Source of the DNA: Pseudomonas silvicola
GTDB taxonomy: Bacteria > Pseudomonadota > Gammaproteobacteria > Pseudomonadales > Pseudomonadaceae
Direction of reading: 5' to 3'
Assembly (NCBI RefSeq): GCF_026651855.1
Contig: NZ_CP093280.1
Span: 7,400,501-7,464,500, forward strand
DNA length: 64,000 nt
Part shown: positions 20,753 through 31,680 of the stretch, one piece after another
How positions within the stretch are numbered: position 1 is the first letter of the stretch
Layout of the letters: the number at the start of each line of letters is the position of its first letter
Notes under the pieces: generated by a model
The model's input: the letters and a program-made list of their open reading frames with translations, nothing else
The model's database searches: none
Told to the model about the DNA's origin: nothing
Made by a program: the position numbers and the translations under genes

Positions 20753-21931
20753 TCACCGCTCGATCAGCGCAATGCGCTTGTTGTACCAGTTCATCAGCAG
20801 GGAAATGCTGATGCTGATCGCCAGGTACACGCTCATGGTAATGGCGATGACTTCGATGGCCTGGCCGGTCTGGTTGAGCACCGTGCCGGCGAAGAGCGAA
20901 ACCATTTCCGGGTAACCGATACCGGCGGCCAGGGAAGAGTTCTTCGCCAGGTTCAGGTATTGGCTGGTCAATGGCGGGATGATCACCCGTAGCGCCTGGG
21001 GAATGATCACCTTGCGCAGGGTAGGCCCGGGGCGCAGGCCCAGGGAGCGGGCAGCCTCGGTCTGGCCGTGGCTCACCGACTTGATGCCCGAGCGCACGAT
21101 CTCGGCGATGAACGCCGCGGTGTACACCGTCAGGGCCAGGGTCAGGGCCAGCAGCTCGGGGATCATGACCCAGCCACCCACGAAGTTGAAGCCGCGCAGC
21201 TCTGGCATTTCCCAATGCACGGGGCTGCCGAACACCAGCACGCTCACCGCCGGAATGACCACCAGCAAACCCAGGCCGGCCCAGAACTTGTGGAACGGCA
21301 CGCCGGTGTCTTCGAAACGCTTGTTGGCCCACTTGACCATCACGCCAATGGCCACGAACGCCACCAGCACGGCAATCAGGAACGGCCACATGCCATCGGC
21401 CTTGAGGGCGGCCGGCATGTTCAGCCCGCGGTTGCTGACGTAGAACATGTTCCACAGGTTATGGCTGCCCCGTGGCCCTGGCATGGTCAGGAACACGGCG
21501 AAGTACCAGAACAGGATCTGCAGCAGCGGCGGAATGTTGCGGAAGGTCTCCACATACACAGTGGCCAGCTTGTTGATCATCCAGTTGGGCGACAGGCGCG
21601 CCACGCCGATGACAAAGCCCAGCAACGTCGCCAGGATGACGCCGATGAAGGTCACCAGCAGGGTGTTGAGCAAGCCGATGACGAACACCCGCGCGTAACT
21701 ATCCGACTCGGTGTAGTCGATCAGGTGCTGGGCGATGCCGAAACCGGCACTGCGTTCAAGGAAGTCGAAACCGGAAGTGATGCCGCGATGTTGCAGGTTG
21801 GTCTGGGTGTTGTGAAACAGGTACCAGCCCAGGCCGACCACCACCACGATGGTGATGATCTGGAATAGCCACGCACGCACACGTGGATCGGTCAGGGAAA
21901 ACCCTTTGGGTGCGCCGATTTGATTTTGCAT
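20753..21931 (-). CDS. aapQ: Amino-acid ABC transporter permease
   Basis: A 392-residue permease, the partner of AapM. It has an N-terminal membrane segment (WLFQIITIVVVVGLGWYLF), a large insertion near residues 150-240, and the EAA loop SVSHGQTEAARSLGLRPG. It is separated from aapJ by a strong hairpin and from aapM by 10 bases. Confidence 0.93.
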   Translation of the reverse strand: MQNQIGAPKGFSLTDPRVRAWLFQIITIVVVVGLGWYLFHNTQTNLQHRGITSGFDFLERSAGFGIAQHLIDYTESDSYARVFVIGLLNTLLVTFIGVILATLLGFVIGVARLSPNWMINKLATVYVETFRNIPPLLQILFWYFAVFLTMPGPRGSHNLWNMFYVSNRGLNMPAALKADGMWPFLIAVLVAFVAIGVMVKWANKRFEDTGVPFHKFWAGLGLLVVIPAVSVLVFGSPVHWEMPELRGFNFVGGWVMIPELLALTLALTVYTAAFIAEIVRSGIKSVSHGQTEAARSLGLRPGPTLRKVIIPQALRVIIPPLTSQYLNLAKNSSLAAGIGYPEMVSLFAGTVLNQTGQAIEVIAITMSVYLAISISISLLMNWYNKRIALIER

Positions 21932-21961
21932 GAAGTGCCCCGGTAGAAAGGGAATGTAACA

Positions 21962-21991
21962 GCGCCTGGCGGCATACGGGCCGCCAGGCGC
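21962..21991. repeat. Intercistronic hairpin between aapJ and aapQ
   Basis: gcgcctggcgg (21962-21972) is complementary to ccgccaggcgc (21981-21991), with an 8-base loop. There is no T tract. A hairpin behind the binding-protein gene is common in ABC operons and usually keeps that transcript more abundant than the permease message. Confidence 0.8.
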
Positions 21992-22000
21992 GGGGCCGGC

Positions 22001-23029
22001 TTAACGTACGGGTGGTGCGTACTGGATGCCGCCGTTGTTCCACAAGGCATTCAGGCCACGGTCAATGGCCAGCGGGGTGCTCTTGCCCAGGTTTTTCTCG
22101 AACACTTCGCCGTAGTTGCCCACCTGCGAAACGATCTTCACTACCCAGTCCTTCGGCAGCTTCAGGTCCTTGCCGTACTCGCCGTCGCCGCCCAGCAGGC
22201 GTGCCACGTCAGGGTTCTTGGTGGACTTGGCTTCTTCAACGACGTTCTTGGAAGTGATGCCTGCCTCTTCAGCGTTGAGCATGGCGAACAGCGTCCACTT
22301 GACGATGCTGAACCACTCTTCATCGCCCTTGCGCACGACCGGGCCCAGGGGCTCCTTGGAGATGGTTTCCGGCAGTACCACGTAGTCGCCCGGGGCGGCC
22401 AGCTTGGAGCGCTGTGCGTACAGCTGCGACTTGTCGGAGGTGAGCACATCGCAACGGCCGCTTTCCAGGGACTTGGCGCTTTCATCGGAGGTGTCGAAGG
22501 TGATCGGGGTGTATTTCAGGCCATTGGCGCGGAAATAGTCCGACACGTTCAGCTCGGTGGTAGTACCGGCCTGGATGCAGATGGTTGCACCGTCCAGTTC
22601 CTTGGCGCTCTTGACGCCCAGTTTCTTGTTGGCCAGGAAGCCTACGCCGTCATAATAGGTGACACCGGTGAACATCAGGCCCATGCCTGCGTCACGGGAG
22701 CTGGTCCAGGTGGTGTTGCGCGACAGCACATCGATTTCACCGGACTGCAAGGCGGTGAAGCGCTCCTTGGCGTTCAGCTGGCTGAACTTGACCTTGGTAG
22801 CATCACCGAACACGGCGGCGGCCACGGCGCGGCAGACGTCGGCGTCGATGCCCTGGATCTTGCCGGTGGAGTCCGGAACCGAGAAGCCAGGCAAGCCGTC
22901 ACTGACGCCGCACTGAATGAAACCTTTCTTCTGAATCGCGTCCAGAGTGGCGCCTGCCTGGGCGAAACCGCTTACCCCCAGAACGGTGGCGGCAGTCAGG
23001 ACAGCCAGGGTGGATTTCAGCATTTTCAT
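22001..23029 (-). CDS. aapJ: Amino-acid ABC transporter periplasmic binding protein
   Basis: A 342-residue substrate-binding protein of the general amino-acid importer. It has a signal peptide (MKMLKSTLAVLTAATVLGVS, cleavage after AQA about residue 26) and the family-3 solute-binding motifs GFIQCGVSDGLPGFSVPD and GIDADVCRAVAAAVFGD. GGAGGTT lies 3-4 bases before the ATG at 23029. It is the first gene of the operon and the likely start of transcription. Confidence 0.94.
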   Translation of the reverse strand: MKMLKSTLAVLTAATVLGVSGFAQAGATLDAIQKKGFIQCGVSDGLPGFSVPDSTGKIQGIDADVCRAVAAAVFGDATKVKFSQLNAKERFTALQSGEIDVLSRNTTWTSSRDAGMGLMFTGVTYYDGVGFLANKKLGVKSAKELDGATICIQAGTTTELNVSDYFRANGLKYTPITFDTSDESAKSLESGRCDVLTSDKSQLYAQRSKLAAPGDYVVLPETISKEPLGPVVRKGDEEWFSIVKWTLFAMLNAEEAGITSKNVVEEAKSTKNPDVARLLGGDGEYGKDLKLPKDWVVKIVSQVGNYGEVFEKNLGKSTPLAIDRGLNALWNNGGIQYAPPVR

Positions 23030-24163
<1,134 letters not shown>

Positions 24164-24167
24164 TCCG

Positions 24168-24252
24168 TCGTAGCCGCCAGGCTGCGCCCGGCGCCCCGCG
24201 CCTCGCCTGGTAACCTGGGCGCTGGTGACGCGGCCTTGCGGCGGCTGCTACA
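24168..24252. repeat. REP-like element of the GTAGCCGC family
   Basis: gtagccgccaggctgcgc at the left is loosely complementary to gcggcggctgctac at the right. Related copies lie at 43024-43053, 49599-49633 and 49998-50050. It is intergenic, between estB and rhlB. Confidence 0.6.
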
Positions 24253-24315
24253 CCGCGCCCGATTCTTGCATTACACTGCCCGGCGTACATTCCTTAACCA
24301 ATTAATGAGAAGACC

Positions 24316-25782
24316 GTGCTCAAAGCACTCAAGAACCTGTTCGGAAAAAGCGAGGCTGAGCCGCTCGCAGCCGAAATGACTGCTCCTGTGGCACCGAGCC
24401 CCGCTCGGGAAACGGCCATCCCCCAACCGCCAGAGCCTGAACTGCCGGCCCCTGTGGCACCGGTGGCAGCTAGGGAAGCAGCCGCCGCTGCCCACCAGCC
24501 ACTCAGGGAAGCCGAGCGGGTCAAGCCCTCCCCTCGCGAGCGCAAGCCCAAGCCTGCGCGCGCCCTGTGGAAACTGGAAGACTTCAAGGTCGAGCCGCAG
24601 GAAGGCAAGACCCGGTTCCATGACTTCAAGCTCTCCGCCGACCTGATGCATGCGATTCATGACCTGGGGTTCCCCTACTGCACGCCGATCCAGGCGCAGG
24701 TGCTGGGCTTTACCCTCAAGGGCAAGGACGCGATCGGCCGGGCCCAGACCGGTACCGGCAAGACCGCCGCGTTCCTGATCTCGATCATCACCCAGTTGCA
24801 GCAGACCCCACCGCCCAAGGAACGCTACATGGGCGAGCCGCGGGCATTGATCATCGCCCCAACCCGCGAACTGGTGGTGCAGATCGCCAAGGACGCCGCG
24901 GCGTTGACCAAGTACACCGGCCTTAACGTGATGACCTTCGTCGGCGGCATGGACTTCGACAAGCAGCTCAAGCAACTGGAAGCCCGCCACTGCGACATCC
25001 TGGTCGCTACCCCTGGCCGCCTGCTGGACTTCAACCAGCGCGGCGAGGTGCACCTGGACATGGTCGAAGTGATGGTGCTGGACGAAGCCGACCGCATGCT
25101 GGACATGGGCTTCATTCCCCAGGTGCGCCAGATCATTCGCCAGACCCCGCCGAAAAGCGAACGCCAGACCTTGCTGTTCTCCGCCACCTTCACCGAAGAC
25201 GTGATGAACCTGGCCAAGCAATGGACCACCGACCCGGCCATCGTCGAGATCGAGCCGGAGAACGTCGCCAGCGAAACCGTGGAGCAGCACGTCTACGCCG
25301 TGGCCGGCAGTGACAAGTACAAGCTGCTGTACAACCTGGTCAACGACAATGGCTGGGAGCGGGTGATGGTGTTCGCCAACCGCAAGGACGAGGTACGGCG
25401 CATCGAGGAAAAACTGGTGCGCGATGGCGTCAATGCCGCGCAGCTGTCAGGCGACGTGCCGCAGCACAAGCGCATCAAGACCCTGGAAGGTTTCCGCGAA
25501 GGCAAGATCCGCGTGCTGGTGGCCACCGACGTGGCCGGCCGTGGCATCCACATCGACGGCATCAGCCATGTGATCAACTTCACCCTGCCGGAAGATCCGG
25601 ACGACTACGTGCACCGCATTGGTCGCACCGGCCGCGCGGGGGCGAACGGTGTGTCGATCAGCTTTGCCGGCGAGGACGACTCCTATCAGCTGCCGTCGAT
25701 CGAGGCGCTGCTGGGCCGCAAGATCAGCTGCGAGATGCCACCGACCGAACTGTTGCGGCCGGTGCAGCGCAAGCATTCCTGA
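24316..25782 (+). CDS. rhlB: DEAD-box RNA helicase RhlB
   Basis: A 488-residue ATP-dependent RNA helicase. A Pro/Ala-rich N-terminal tail (to about residue 85) precedes the helicase core. Motifs in order: Q motif around TPIQAQ, motif I AQTGTGKT (about 142), motif Ia PTRELV, motif II DEAD (about 256), motif III SAT, and motif [12 protein letters not shown]. The start is GTG at 24316. In the cell RhlB unwinds structured RNA and, in many proteobacteria, works with the RNA degradosome. Confidence 0.9.
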   Translation: MLKALKNLFGKSEAEPLAAEMTAPVAPSPARETAIPQPPEPELPAPVAPVAAREAAAAAHQPLREAERVKPSPRERKPKPARALWKLEDFKVEPQEGKTRFHDFKLSADLMHAIHDLGFPYCTPIQAQVLGFTLKGKDAIGRAQTGTGKTAAFLISIITQLQQTPPPKERYMGEPRALIIAPTRELVVQIAKDAAALTKYTGLNVMTFVGGMDFDKQLKQLEARHCDILVATPGRLLDFNQRGEVHLDMVEVMVLDEADRMLDMGFIPQVRQIIRQTPPKSERQTLLFSATFTEDVMNLAKQWTTDPAIVEIEPENVASETVEQHVYAVAGSDKYKLLYNLVNDNGWERVMVFANRKDEVRRIEEKLVRDGVNAAQLSGDVPQHKRIKTLEGFREGKIRVLVATDVAGRGIHIDGISHVINFTLPEDPDDYVHRIGRTGRAGANGVSISFAGEDDSYQLPSIEALLGRKISCEMPPTELLRPVQRKHS

Positions 25783-25814
25783 CCGCCTGCTTCCCGAGCA
25801 ACGCTCGGGAACGA

Positions 25815-26270
25815 TTACCGCTGCTGCCAGCGTTCGGCCGCCTGGTCGTCGCTGGCCTTGCCGTCTACCCACCGCTCACCGTGGGTAGTCTGTTCTTTCT
25901 TCCAGAACGGCGCGCGGGTCTTCAGGTAATCCATGATGAAATTGCAGGCATCGAACGCCGCCTGCCGATGAGCACTGGCCACGCCGACGAACACGATCGG
26001 CTCCCCCGGCTCGAGGGCGCCGATGCGGTGCAACACCTCCACCTTGAGCAACGGCCAGCGCTGCTCGGCCTCGACGATGATCTTGCCCAGGGCCTTCTCG
26101 GTCATGCCCGGGTAGTGTTCCAGGAACATCCCTGACACCTCCAGCCCATCGTTGAAGTCCCGCACATACCCCACGAAACTCACCACCGCGCCCACGCCGA
26201 CGTTGGCCGCGTGCATGGCATTCACCTCGGCCCCGGGGTCGAATGCGCCTGGCTGAACTCGCACGGCCAT
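25815..26270 (-). CDS. moaE: Molybdopterin synthase catalytic subunit
   Basis: A 151-residue large subunit of molybdopterin synthase, which inserts the dithiolene sulfurs into precursor Z. The family blocks GAVVSFVGYVRDFNDG, LEHYPGMTEKALG, HRIGALEPGEPIVFVGVASAHR and PFWKKEQ (with the catalytic lysines near residues 118-126) are all present. It follows moaD by 2 bases in moaC-moaD-moaE. Confidence 0.95.
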   Translation of the reverse strand: MAVRVQPGAFDPGAEVNAMHAANVGVGAVVSFVGYVRDFNDGLEVSGMFLEHYPGMTEKALGKIIVEAEQRWPLLKVEVLHRIGALEPGEPIVFVGVASAHRQAAFDACNFIMDYLKTRAPFWKKEQTTHGERWVDGKASDDQAAERWQQR

Positions 26271-26272
26271 GG

Positions 26273-26518
26273 TCAGCCTCCGGTCACGGGTGGAAAGAAC
26301 GCCACTTCGTCGCCGTCGGCCACGGGCTCATCGAGCTTGCACAGCTCCTGGTTACGGGCGCACATCACATTGCTATCGCCCAGCACGCTCCAGTTGCCGC
26401 CACGCTCCAGCAATTCCTGGCGCACGTCCGCCAGGGTAGCGAAAGTACCCACCAATTCCTCGCCATCCATGCCCATGGCTTCCCGGTAACGAGCAAAGTA
26501 CACCACCTTGATGTTCAT
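26273..26518 (-). CDS. moaD: Molybdopterin synthase sulfur carrier subunit
   Basis: An 81-residue ubiquitin-like protein ending in the Gly-Gly needed for C-terminal thiocarboxylate formation (FFPPVTGG). The start at 26518 ([16 protein letters not shown]) overlaps the moaC stop (ATGA), showing coupling; the longer frame to 26611 is an artefact inside moaC. It delivers sulfur to MoaE. Confidence 0.95.
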   Translation of the reverse strand: MNIKVVYFARYREAMGMDGEELVGTFATLADVRQELLERGGNWSVLGDSNVMCARNQELCKLDEPVADGDEVAFFPPVTGG

Positions 26519-26988
26519 GTCGGGCCCGCCTGGTAGTGGCCGCTCTTGCCGCCGAGCTTTTCCAGCAGCCGCACGGTTTCGATGACCATGCCCTTGTCCA
26601 CGGCCTTGCACATGTCATAGATCGTCAACGCGGCGATGCTGGCGGCCGTCAACGCCTCCATTTCCACCCCGGTCTGCCCGGCGAGCTTGCAGCGGGCGCG
26701 GATCAGCACGGCGTCTTCGCCATCGGCGCTCAGCTCGACCTTGACGCTGGTGAGCATCAGCGGATGGCACAGGGGAATCAGGTCACTGGTCTTCTTTGCC
26801 GCCTGGATGCCAGCGATGCGCGCCACGGCGAACACGTCGCCCTTGGGGTGCTCGCCGTCGACGATCATTTTCAGGGTTTGCGGGCGCATGCGCACCCTCG
26901 CCTCGGCCACGGCTTCACGGGACGTCACCGCCTTGTCGGTGACATCAACCATGTTGGCACGGCCCTGGGAATCGAGATGGGTCAGCAA
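26515..26988 (-). CDS. moaC: Cyclic pyranopterin monophosphate synthase
   Basis: A 157-residue enzyme that, after MoaA, forms cyclic pyranopterin monophosphate for the molybdenum cofactor. Family motifs: [51 protein letters not shown], the catalytic-site [23 protein letters not shown] and VDKGM. It is the first gene of the moaCDE operon. moaA and moaB are not in this window. Confidence 0.95.
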   Translation of the reverse strand: MLTHLDSQGRANMVDVTDKAVTSREAVAEARVRMRPQTLKMIVDGEHPKGDVFAVARIAGIQAAKKTSDLIPLCHPLMLTSVKVELSADGEDAVLIRARCKLAGQTGVEMEALTAASIAALTIYDMCKAVDKGMVIETVRLLEKLGGKSGHYQAGPT

Positions 26989-27048
26989 TTGCCTTGCTCC
27001 TTTGCGGGGGAAAGCAATTGTAACCCCTTTGCGGAGTTGGGAGTTTCA

Positions 27049-27092
27049 CGCTTCAAGCTGCAAGCGGTCGGCTTGCAGCTTGCAGCGTTTGG
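27049..27092. repeat. Intergenic AGCTTGCAGC-family repeat between moaC and phoH
   Basis: cgcttcaagctgcaagcggt is followed by tcggcttgcagcttgcagcg. The two halves are inverted relative to each other. It is the second copy of the family seen at 5572 and 56637. Confidence 0.65.
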
Positions 27093-27098
27093 CTACCC

Positions 27099-28493
27099 TT
27101 ACAAATGGGATTCCGCGTACTCGGCCAGCACCGAGCGCGGCACCCCTTGCAGGGTGATGTGCACACCGTTGGGGAAGTCCTTGAAGCGCTCGGTCAGGTA
27201 GGTAAGGCCCGAGCTGGGCGCCGACAGGTACGGGGTATCGATCTGCGCCAGGTTGCCCAGGCAGATCACCTTGGAACCGGCACCGGCACGGGTGATGATG
27301 GTTTTCATCTGGTGCGGGGTCAGGTTCTGGCATTCGTCGATCAGAATCAGGCTCTGCTGGAACGAGCGGCCGCGAATGTAGTTCAGGGATTTGAACTGCA
27401 GCGGCACCTTGCTGAGGATGTAATCGACACTGCCGTGGGTGTTTTCGTCATCCATGTGCAGCGCTTCGAGGTTGTCGGTGATGGCGCCGAGCCAGGGCTC
27501 CATCTTCTCGGCCTCGGTCCCCGGCAGGAAGCCGATCTCCTGGTCCAGCCCCTGCACACTGCGGGTGGCGATGATGCGCCGGTAGCGCTTGCTGACCATG
27601 GTCTGCTCGATGGCCGCGGCCAAGGCCAGGATGGTCTTGCCGGAACCTGCCGCGCCCGTCAGGTTGACCAGGTGAATATCCGGGTCGAGCAAGGCGAACA
27701 GCGCCAGCGCCTGGTGAACGTCACGTGGTTTCAGGCCCCAGGCTTCCTGGTGCAGCAACGGCTCCTGGTGCAGGTCGAGCAGCATCAGTTCGTCGTCCTT
27801 CACGCCCTTGATCCAGCCCACGAATCCCTGCTCGTCGATGATGAATTCGTTGATGTGCACCGCCGGCAACGGCTCCTGCAGTTGTACCCGGTGCCAGGTG
27901 CGACCGTGGTCCTGACGCGTCTCGACCTTGCTGACGCGGTCCCAGAACGAGCCGGTCATCTCGTGGTAGCCACGCGACAGCAGCGAGACGTCGTCCACCA
28001 ATTGGTCAGTGCTGTAGTCCTCGGCCGCGATGCCACAGGCACGGGCCTTGAGGCGCATGTTGATGTCTTTGGTGACCAGGACCACGTCCCAGTCCTTCTT
28101 GCGTTCGTGCAGGTCGACCAACTGGTTGATGATGATGTTGTCGTTGAGGTTGCCCGGCAGCACCGTGGTGGGTGGGCCGCCCTTGGTCATGAGGATGGAC
28201 AGGAAGCCTTTCGGGGCCCCCTTGCCGCGCTGGATAGGTACGCCCAGTTCGACATCGGCCGGGCTGGCATCGCCCAGGGTCTGATCGATCAGGCGGATCG
28301 CCTGACGGCATTCGGCAGCCACCGATTGCTTGCCACTCTTAAGTTTGTCCAGTTCCTCCAGCACGGTCATGGGGATGGCGACGTGGTGTTCTTCGAAATT
28401 CAGCAACGCGTTTGGATCGTGGATCAGTACATTGGTATCGAGCACATAAAGGATTGGCTTGTCGGAAGAAATGGTGCGTCCTTGATCATCCAT
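27099..28493 (-). CDS. PhoH-family ATPase with N-terminal PIN domain
   Basis: A 464-residue cytosolic protein combining a PIN ribonuclease-type domain (YVLDTNVLIHDPNALL near residue 16, with later acidic residues LVTKDINMRLKA) and a C-terminal PhoH ATPase with Walker A GAAGSGKT (about 278-285) and Walker B LILIDECQNL. The PIN-PhoH fusion suggests an ATP-driven RNA-processing or RNA-cleaving role; the substrate is unknown. It is transcribed alone, with a long upstream gap. Confidence 0.9.
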   Translation of the reverse strand: MDDQGRTISSDKPILYVLDTNVLIHDPNALLNFEEHHVAIPMTVLEELDKLKSGKQSVAAECRQAIRLIDQTLGDASPADVELGVPIQRGKGAPKGFLSILMTKGGPPTTVLPGNLNDNIIINQLVDLHERKKDWDVVLVTKDINMRLKARACGIAAEDYSTDQLVDDVSLLSRGYHEMTGSFWDRVSKVETRQDHGRTWHRVQLQEPLPAVHINEFIIDEQGFVGWIKGVKDDELMLLDLHQEPLLHQEAWGLKPRDVHQALALFALLDPDIHLVNLTGAAGSGKTILALAAAIEQTMVSKRYRRIIATRSVQGLDQEIGFLPGTEAEKMEPWLGAITDNLEALHMDDENTHGSVDYILSKVPLQFKSLNYIRGRSFQQSLILIDECQNLTPHQMKTIITRAGAGSKVICLGNLAQIDTPYLSAPSSGLTYLTERFKDFPNGVHITLQGVPRSVLAEYAESHL

Positions 28494-28851
28494 ACTCGGT
28501 CACCTTTGAGAGAGCCGTTCGACGCAATACCTGAACGGTGCCGCGCCGCGAAGTGACCGCCGTTTCCGCACGACCCAGAGGGCTGTGGACGAACGGAACT
28601 GCAATGGACGGTGGGCCGGGTGACGCCACCTGTGCTGCAGGGTTCGGCGATCTGTCTTCGTAATACCGCAAAACCCATGACGTTAAAAAGCACTTTGACG
28701 CTTTTTTGAAGTTTATTTTTCTGCATGACGAATAACGCTTGGCGCAGGGGGAAAGCACCGGTAAAGTCAAAAGTCCACCCCGCCCCGATCGTGTTTCAAA
28801 TCCTTTCCTGTACAGCTCGTCACTCTCTTTTTTCTGGACGTTCACCGGCGT
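28494..28851. promoter_or_regulatory. Upstream region of the PIN-PhoH gene
   Basis: A 358-base gap between two minus-strand genes. The stretch 28670-28740 is AT-rich, with T and A runs, in otherwise GC-rich DNA, and is the likeliest promoter location for the PhoH gene. The three overlapping small frames here show no family features or ribosome-binding sites. Confidence 0.4.
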
Positions 28852-29991
28852 TCACTGGAATTGCCGACAGTCCTGCCAACCGATTCCCGCTTGCGCTGTC
28901 TGCTTGAGCAGCCAGGGCAATGCCATCTGCACTTTGGCCTGGGTATCGTGGAACGCGATGACCCCATGGCGCCATAACAGCATCAATGTCAGCACCCGCT
29001 GGGCACTCTCGTCGGCCGTCAGCTGGCTGTTGCTGTCCTGCGAGTCGATGTCCCATAGCGCCACCTTCATCTGTTGCGTACCCAGGAACACACCAGCGTC
29101 TGGCCGGCGGGTGCCATACGGCGGGCGGAACAGGGGCACGTAATTGCCGGGCAATTCGTTTTCAACCACCGTGGTGGTACGGGTGATCGAACCCTCCCAA
29201 TCGTTCCAGTCGGCATGGGAGCGATACTGCCAGCCCTGTACCCCCACGCATTGGTCCTTGTACAGCGCCGTCAGGCTGCCCGGCTCGCCCTTTTCGCGGC
29301 GCCCGGCGAAGTTCTGCCCCAGCACGAAGAACGTGGCGTTGATGTTCTGCTTGCGCAGGAAATCGGCGACCCACTCAGTACTGCCCACTGCGATGCTGGG
29401 GCCACTGTCGAAGGTCAGCAGAAAGACCCGATCGTTGAAAGCGCTGCCATTGAGTTCGTCCGGGCTGACCTTCAGTACTTCACTGCTGATCTGGGGGGAC
29501 AGGGCCGCCTTGCGCAGCAATTCATCCACGTAGATCTGGTCGAATACCCGCGCCGGAGCGCCCCAGTTGGCATAGAAGGAATCAGGAGCCACGGTGAAGT
29601 TGTTGGCTTGAGTGCGCAGGTCGTCCAGGCTGTCCACGGCGAAACAGAACGAGGCATCCTGCTCGCAGCTTTGCTGAGCCTGGTTGTAGTTCTGCCACAA
29701 GCGCTGCCACAGCTGCTGGCGCAGCTCGTTGATCGCCACCAGGTTCACCGTGCGCAGGTCCAGACGGTCGGCGAGGGCGGTTTCATCCAGGGCTTCGGAC
29801 TGCAGCAGGATATGCGCGAACATGAGGATCTCGGCCCGCGAAGCCACGTCGAACAAAGCCGGCGAGCTAAGGGTTTCCGGCCAGGTACTGCGGTCGATGG
29901 TGGCCACGGGGGGCGGCACGGCGGCCTGGGCCTGGAAGCTGGCGAGGGCGGCAAAGAACAGGCTGGCTAGGCGCAAGGGCGAACGCTCCAT
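28852..29991 (-). CDS. Polysaccharide deacetylase-family exported protein, degenerate active site
   Basis: A 379-residue protein with a signal peptide (MERSPLRLASLFFAALASFQ, cut after AQA). The C-terminal NodB-like domain has motif 1 as TFDSGP (D195, S196), where active enzymes have TFDDGP. Motif 2 reads HADWND (H259), where HxxxH is usual. RPPYGTR and the late HD (FHDTQ) are kept. Two of the three usual metal ligands are therefore changed, so catalysis may be lost or altered. The N-terminal 170 residues are an added helical region of unknown role. Start chosen at 29991; the frame is open to 30033. Confidence 0.8.
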   Translation of the reverse strand: MERSPLRLASLFFAALASFQAQAAVPPPVATIDRSTWPETLSSPALFDVASRAEILMFAHILLQSEALDETALADRLDLRTVNLVAINELRQQLWQRLWQNYNQAQQSCEQDASFCFAVDSLDDLRTQANNFTVAPDSFYANWGAPARVFDQIYVDELLRKAALSPQISSEVLKVSPDELNGSAFNDRVFLLTFDSGPSIAVGSTEWVADFLRKQNINATFFVLGQNFAGRREKGEPGSLTALYKDQCVGVQGWQYRSHADWNDWEGSITRTTTVVENELPGNYVPLFRPPYGTRRPDAGVFLGTQQMKVALWDIDSQDSNSQLTADESAQRVLTLMLLWRHGVIAFHDTQAKVQMALPWLLKQTAQAGIGWQDCRQFQ

Positions 29992-30206
29992 GGTCGGGGG
30001 TGGGGGGATCATAAACCATTCGGCCCCGCGCACATTCTGCGATCTTCAGCGAGCACTTCTGAGCCAAACAAGGATCAGGGGCCAGCCTTGTCTGCTCGGC
30101 ATAATGCCCGAGGACCTCCCGCCACCCATCCCGCTATCACCCTAATAGATGGAGTTCCCTGCCCCCACCGCCTAAAATCGCGCTCACGATAAAAGGAGAC
30201 GATTTC

Positions 30207-30986
30207 ATGCTGACGGTGATTTCCCCCGCCAAGACCCTGGATTACGAAACACCCCCGGTAACCGACCGTTTCACCCTGCCCCAGTACCTGGACCACAGCC
30301 AGGAGCTTATCCAGATACTGCGAGAGCTGGCCCCGGCGCAGATCAGCGAACTGATGCACCTGTCCGACAAACTGGCCGGCCTGAACGCCGCGCGGTTCGG
30401 CAGCTGGAACCCGGCCTTCACCCCGGACAACGCCAAGCAGGCGCTGCTCGCGTTCAAGGGAGATGTGTATACCGGGCTGGACGCCACCACGCTGGCCGAT
30501 GCCGATTTCAGCTACGCCCAGGACCACCTGCGCATGCTGTCCGGCCTGTATGGGCTGCTGCGCCCCCTGGACCTGATGCAGCCATACCGCCTGGAAATGG
30601 GCACCAAGCTGGCCAATGCTCGCGGCAAGGACCTGTACGCCTTCTGGGGCACGCGCATCAGCGAGTGGCTGAACGAAGCCCTGTCCGAACAAGGCGACGA
30701 CCTGCTGCTGAACCTGGCCTCGAACGAGTACTTTTCGGCAGTGAAACGCACGGCCCTCAAGGCCCGCATCATCAATACCGAGTTCAGGGACCTGAAGAAC
30801 GGTCAGTACAAGATCATCAGCTTCTACGCCAAGAAAGCCCGCGGCATGATGAGCCGGTTCGTCATTCAGGAACGCATCAACACCCCCGACGCCCTGAAGC
30901 AATTCGATGCCCAAGGCTATTACTACAGCGCCGACCATTCGAAACCAGACAATCTGGTGTTCCTGCGCGACCTTCCCGCCGACTGA
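30207..30986 (+). CDS. yaaA: Peroxide stress protein YaaA
   Basis: A 259-residue cytosolic protein of the YaaA (DUF328) family, which lowers free iron and protects DNA during peroxide stress. It begins [16 protein letters not shown] and contains [52 protein letters not shown] and [14 protein letters not shown], all family hallmarks. AGGAGA lies before the ATG. Confidence 0.95.
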   Translation: MLTVISPAKTLDYETPPVTDRFTLPQYLDHSQELIQILRELAPAQISELMHLSDKLAGLNAARFGSWNPAFTPDNAKQALLAFKGDVYTGLDATTLADADFSYAQDHLRMLSGLYGLLRPLDLMQPYRLEMGTKLANARGKDLYAFWGTRISEWLNEALSEQGDDLLLNLASNEYFSAVKRTALKARIINTEFRDLKNGQYKIISFYAKKARGMMSRFVIQERINTPDALKQFDAQGYYYSADHSKPDNLVFLRDLPAD

Positions 30987-30998
30987 AGCCTCTTTTCG

Positions 30999-31029
30999 GT
31001 GCGTGTTTTTGTCCTACAAAACGCGCACC
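30999..31029 (+). terminator. Hairpin downstream of yaaA
   Basis: ggtgcgtgtttt (30999-31010, roughly) is complementary to aaaacgcgcacc (31018-31029), with one mismatch. A run of six A follows a little later. It is a probable terminator of yaaA, though it lacks a clean T tract. Confidence 0.6.
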
Positions 31030-31299
31030 GCGCCCTCACAAAAAAGTACAGATTGCCACTACCGGTCATTATTTTGGCGCCAACAAGTCGTCAAATTAGA
31101 TGATTGCCGTCCGCTATTCAGCTTCTGTTCAGGAAACTTCGCTTTTTTTGACGACTTTTTTTTGAATGCTGGCACAAAAATATGACGCTCGCGCAACTCC
31201 CCTGATCCAAAGGGCAAAACCGCCCTGTGCTATCACTGTGCAAGCATTTGTAGAGATGAAATTGTTGAAGAATTTGTCATCAGGTGTGAACCCCCTCAG

Positions 31300-31327
31300 G
31301 AACTAATCGCAAATTCCACTGCTCATA
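31300..31327 (+). promoter_or_regulatory. Candidate AlgU-type promoter for algD
   Basis: GAACTA (31300-31305), then 17 bases, then TCATA (31323-31327) approximates the sigma-22 consensus GAACTT-N16/17-TCtgA. If real, the transcript has a leader near 480 bases. A second, weaker candidate begins at 31408 (gaaacttt). Confidence 0.3.
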
Positions 31328-31541
31328 CCACCCGTAACGATTCTCGAGCGCTATGTGAGAGATGACCTACAGGGAAACAGGAATTGGTTTTGAGCATGGA
31401 GCTCGTGAAACTTTGATTAAACCTAGTGTGGATGACCCAAAGTTGATCTCAGGAGAGAACGCACCAAAAGTAGTCTTCGAATTGGCCAGGCCAGAGCCTC
31501 GTATACCGAGCTCCTGCAAAGCGTCTTAGTGCTTGATTTCA

Positions 31542-31556
31542 TTGGCGTCACGCCAA
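31542..31556. promoter_or_regulatory. Perfect palindrome ttggcg-tca-cgccaa
   Basis: An exact 6+3+6 palindrome 260 bases before algD. It has the shape of a dimeric-regulator operator. In P. aeruginosa the ribbon-helix-helix factor AmrZ/AlgZ binds a far-upstream algD site, which makes it a possible reader; that is inference. Confidence 0.45.
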
Positions 31557-31654
31557 GATCGCAGTCGGCACTGCAAGCTAGGAAGTCGTCTTTGTAATAC
31601 AGGCTGGCTACACATCAGGGCACACGCCCACTAAACGGCCAAGCGCTGCTCTTG

Positions 31655-31680
31655 TTGAGTGCATTATTGTGCGCACTCAA
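31655..31680. promoter_or_regulatory. Hairpin or operator 136 bases before algD
   Basis: ttgagtgc (31655-31662) and gcactcaa (31673-31680) are exact reverse complements with a 10-base loop, next to an AT-rich tatttaaata. It could be a regulator site or a leader-RNA hairpin. Confidence 0.45.
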
